From NCBI GenBank assembly GCA_013399855.1, contig VXAY01006782.1, forward strand, positions 124,001 to 188,000: DNA of 64,000 nt, in the 5' to 3' direction. The position numbers were made by a program, and so were the translations under genes. The notes below the pieces were generated by a model that did no database searches, was not told the origin of the DNA, and saw only the letters and a program-made list of their open reading frames with translations. The first letter of the stretch is position 1; the number at the start of each line of letters is the position of its first letter. Shown piece after piece: positions 62,801-64,000 of this stretch. The stretch is from Oxyruncus cristatus (taxonomy: Eukaryota; Chordata; Aves; Passeriformes; Cotingidae).

Positions 62801-64000
62801 TTTTTCCCTTTGTAAAGGTAGAAAATGTTACTCTGGAAAAGGAATATTTTACCTGCTTCCCTGACATCCCTTCCTCCACAGAGGAAAAGCCCTGAATGTT
62901 ATGGAGTCTACAGGACTCTAAATAAATTTGTCTTCATGTTTTCATTTTGAGGGTCTAACATACACTCAATTTAATCTGGGAAAGTGGAAGGATTACCTCT
63001 TGCACAGCTGTGGCAAGAAAATTGGCCCTCTTGGCTATAAACATACTAGTAAACAAAACTCTACTAGGCAGTACACACAGTTACTGAAGCACTATTGTCT
63101 GTGCTGTAACAGTTTGAGCAGTACCTGGAACACCTTTGACCTATGTTGACTAATACTTTCCTAAACAATGCCCAGTTACAGGTTGTGAGTTGAATGCAGA
63201 CAAGGACTTTTAGCTTCATGTAATTTACATGTAGCTGCCTGATTCTGGAGGCTGAAAGAGTTTTCTTATGCAGAAGCAAAGCTTTCTGTTTCAGTTGGGT
63301 CACTAGTCCAGAACTTCCCAGGATCATTAAATTTCCACAGGAAGACATAGCAACGAAGGCTACAAATGCCATTGAATTCTTGCATAGAGATGTCTCAGAA
63401 CCCAAACAGTTATTTGCCATGCTCATCGTGCTCTAGTCTGCTCAATTCAAAGTAAACTTTCTCGGCTTTCAACAGTAAAAGTACCTGACTAGTACTTCTA
63501 ATACTAACCATTAACAAAAGCCAACATACTCACACCTATAGCACATGGTTTCAACCTTCATCAAACTCGGTGCCAAAGGAAAAACACTCTTTTGACATAG
63601 CTACAAGTTAGCAGAAGTGATTAAACAACATGAATATGAACAGCACAGAGCCATATGAATTGGATCTGTTCCCAGATATCTATACTAATGTGATCGTAAC
63701 CTCATCACCATCTATTTCCTCCAAATATAGATGATTAATTTATTTTGAAGGAGTTATTACTGACTGGAAACTAAGAATATGATATATCTGATCTGCTAAG
63801 AGCTTTGTCTAGTCCAGTCATATGCCACCATCAACAAGCAGCACCAGTTAAATGTGTGAGCAATTCCTGACAACCCTATGTCTGATAAACTGTGCCTCCA
63901 CATTGAGTTCATACATGATCTTTAAGAGCCATCAATTGGCATCAAACATGAAAATCAGATTTTAGAGCTTTTTCAGAGGCTTACTTATCCTTCATTATAA
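53813..64000. other. Gene-free stretch to the window end
   Basis: No gene recognised over 10 kb. Small features: a 19-bp direct repeat ('aaggrgctttagattatac' at 55384-55402 and 55409-55427), a T run at 56059-56072, A-rich runs at 59922-59962 and 62072-62100, and a CT run at 60830-60841. A minus-strand frame of 120 codons at 63426-63064 has no family resemblance. The sequence 'ggattcgaaccc' near 61260 matches a tRNA B box on the minus strand but lacks the rest of a tRNA. Confidence 0.55.

Overview
The window looks like a gene-poor stretch of a bird genome (or possibly another archosaur): long AT-rich sequence without genes, very few transposons, and two CR1 LINE copies. CR1 is the dominant retrotransposon of birds, and both insertions end in the diagnostic ATTCTRTG-type octamer tail. 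Three short, heavily decayed MIR (CORE-SINE) fragments fit an old amniote background. I find no complete protein-coding gene. Most open frames are short, many begin at non-ATG triplets, and they match chance expectation for about 60% AT sequence. The window is therefore intergenic or lies inside a very large intron.

Layout. 1-5.8 kb is AT-rich with a MIR remnant at 2.1-2.3 kb, a T/G tract at 3.0-3.1 kb, and a weak minus-strand exon candidate at 4.8-5.0 kb. At 5.85-6.38 kb a CpG-enriched block with a minus-strand TATA box may be a solo LTR. 6.4-11.8 kb is featureless. 11.8-13.34 kb is a plus-strand CR1 copy with endonuclease and reverse-transcriptase remnants, internally deleted and frameshifted. 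13.3-29.1 kb holds a long TA-rich hairpin (15.8 kb), an AT inverted repeat (18.8 kb), a MIR fragment (19.2 kb) and an isolated CpG/pyrimidine-rich block (19.8-20.05 kb). 29.63-30.51 kb is a second, older plus-strand CR1 into which a younger minus-strand CR1 tail (30.09-30.27 kb) has inserted. 34.97-35.25 kb combines a 12-bp hairpin, an A/C tract and a G-run-rich polypurine tract containing the only assembly gap (45 N). 43.7-44.3 kb has a 16-bp tandem repeat, a reverse MIR fragment and a TTTA microsatellite. A GC-rich island at 48.0-48.4 kb carries a 17-bp minisatellite. At 52.26-52.55 kb an in-frame 300-base open segment flanked by AG and GT is the best, still weak, exon candidate. 52.6-64 kb shows only simple repeats.

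No genes work together here in any sense I can support. The readable biology is retrotransposon history (CR1 nested in CR1, MIR fossils, a possible LTR) and local DNA-structure motifs. Homology searches, cross-bird alignment and RNA-seq would decide the exon, LTR and conserved-element candidates.
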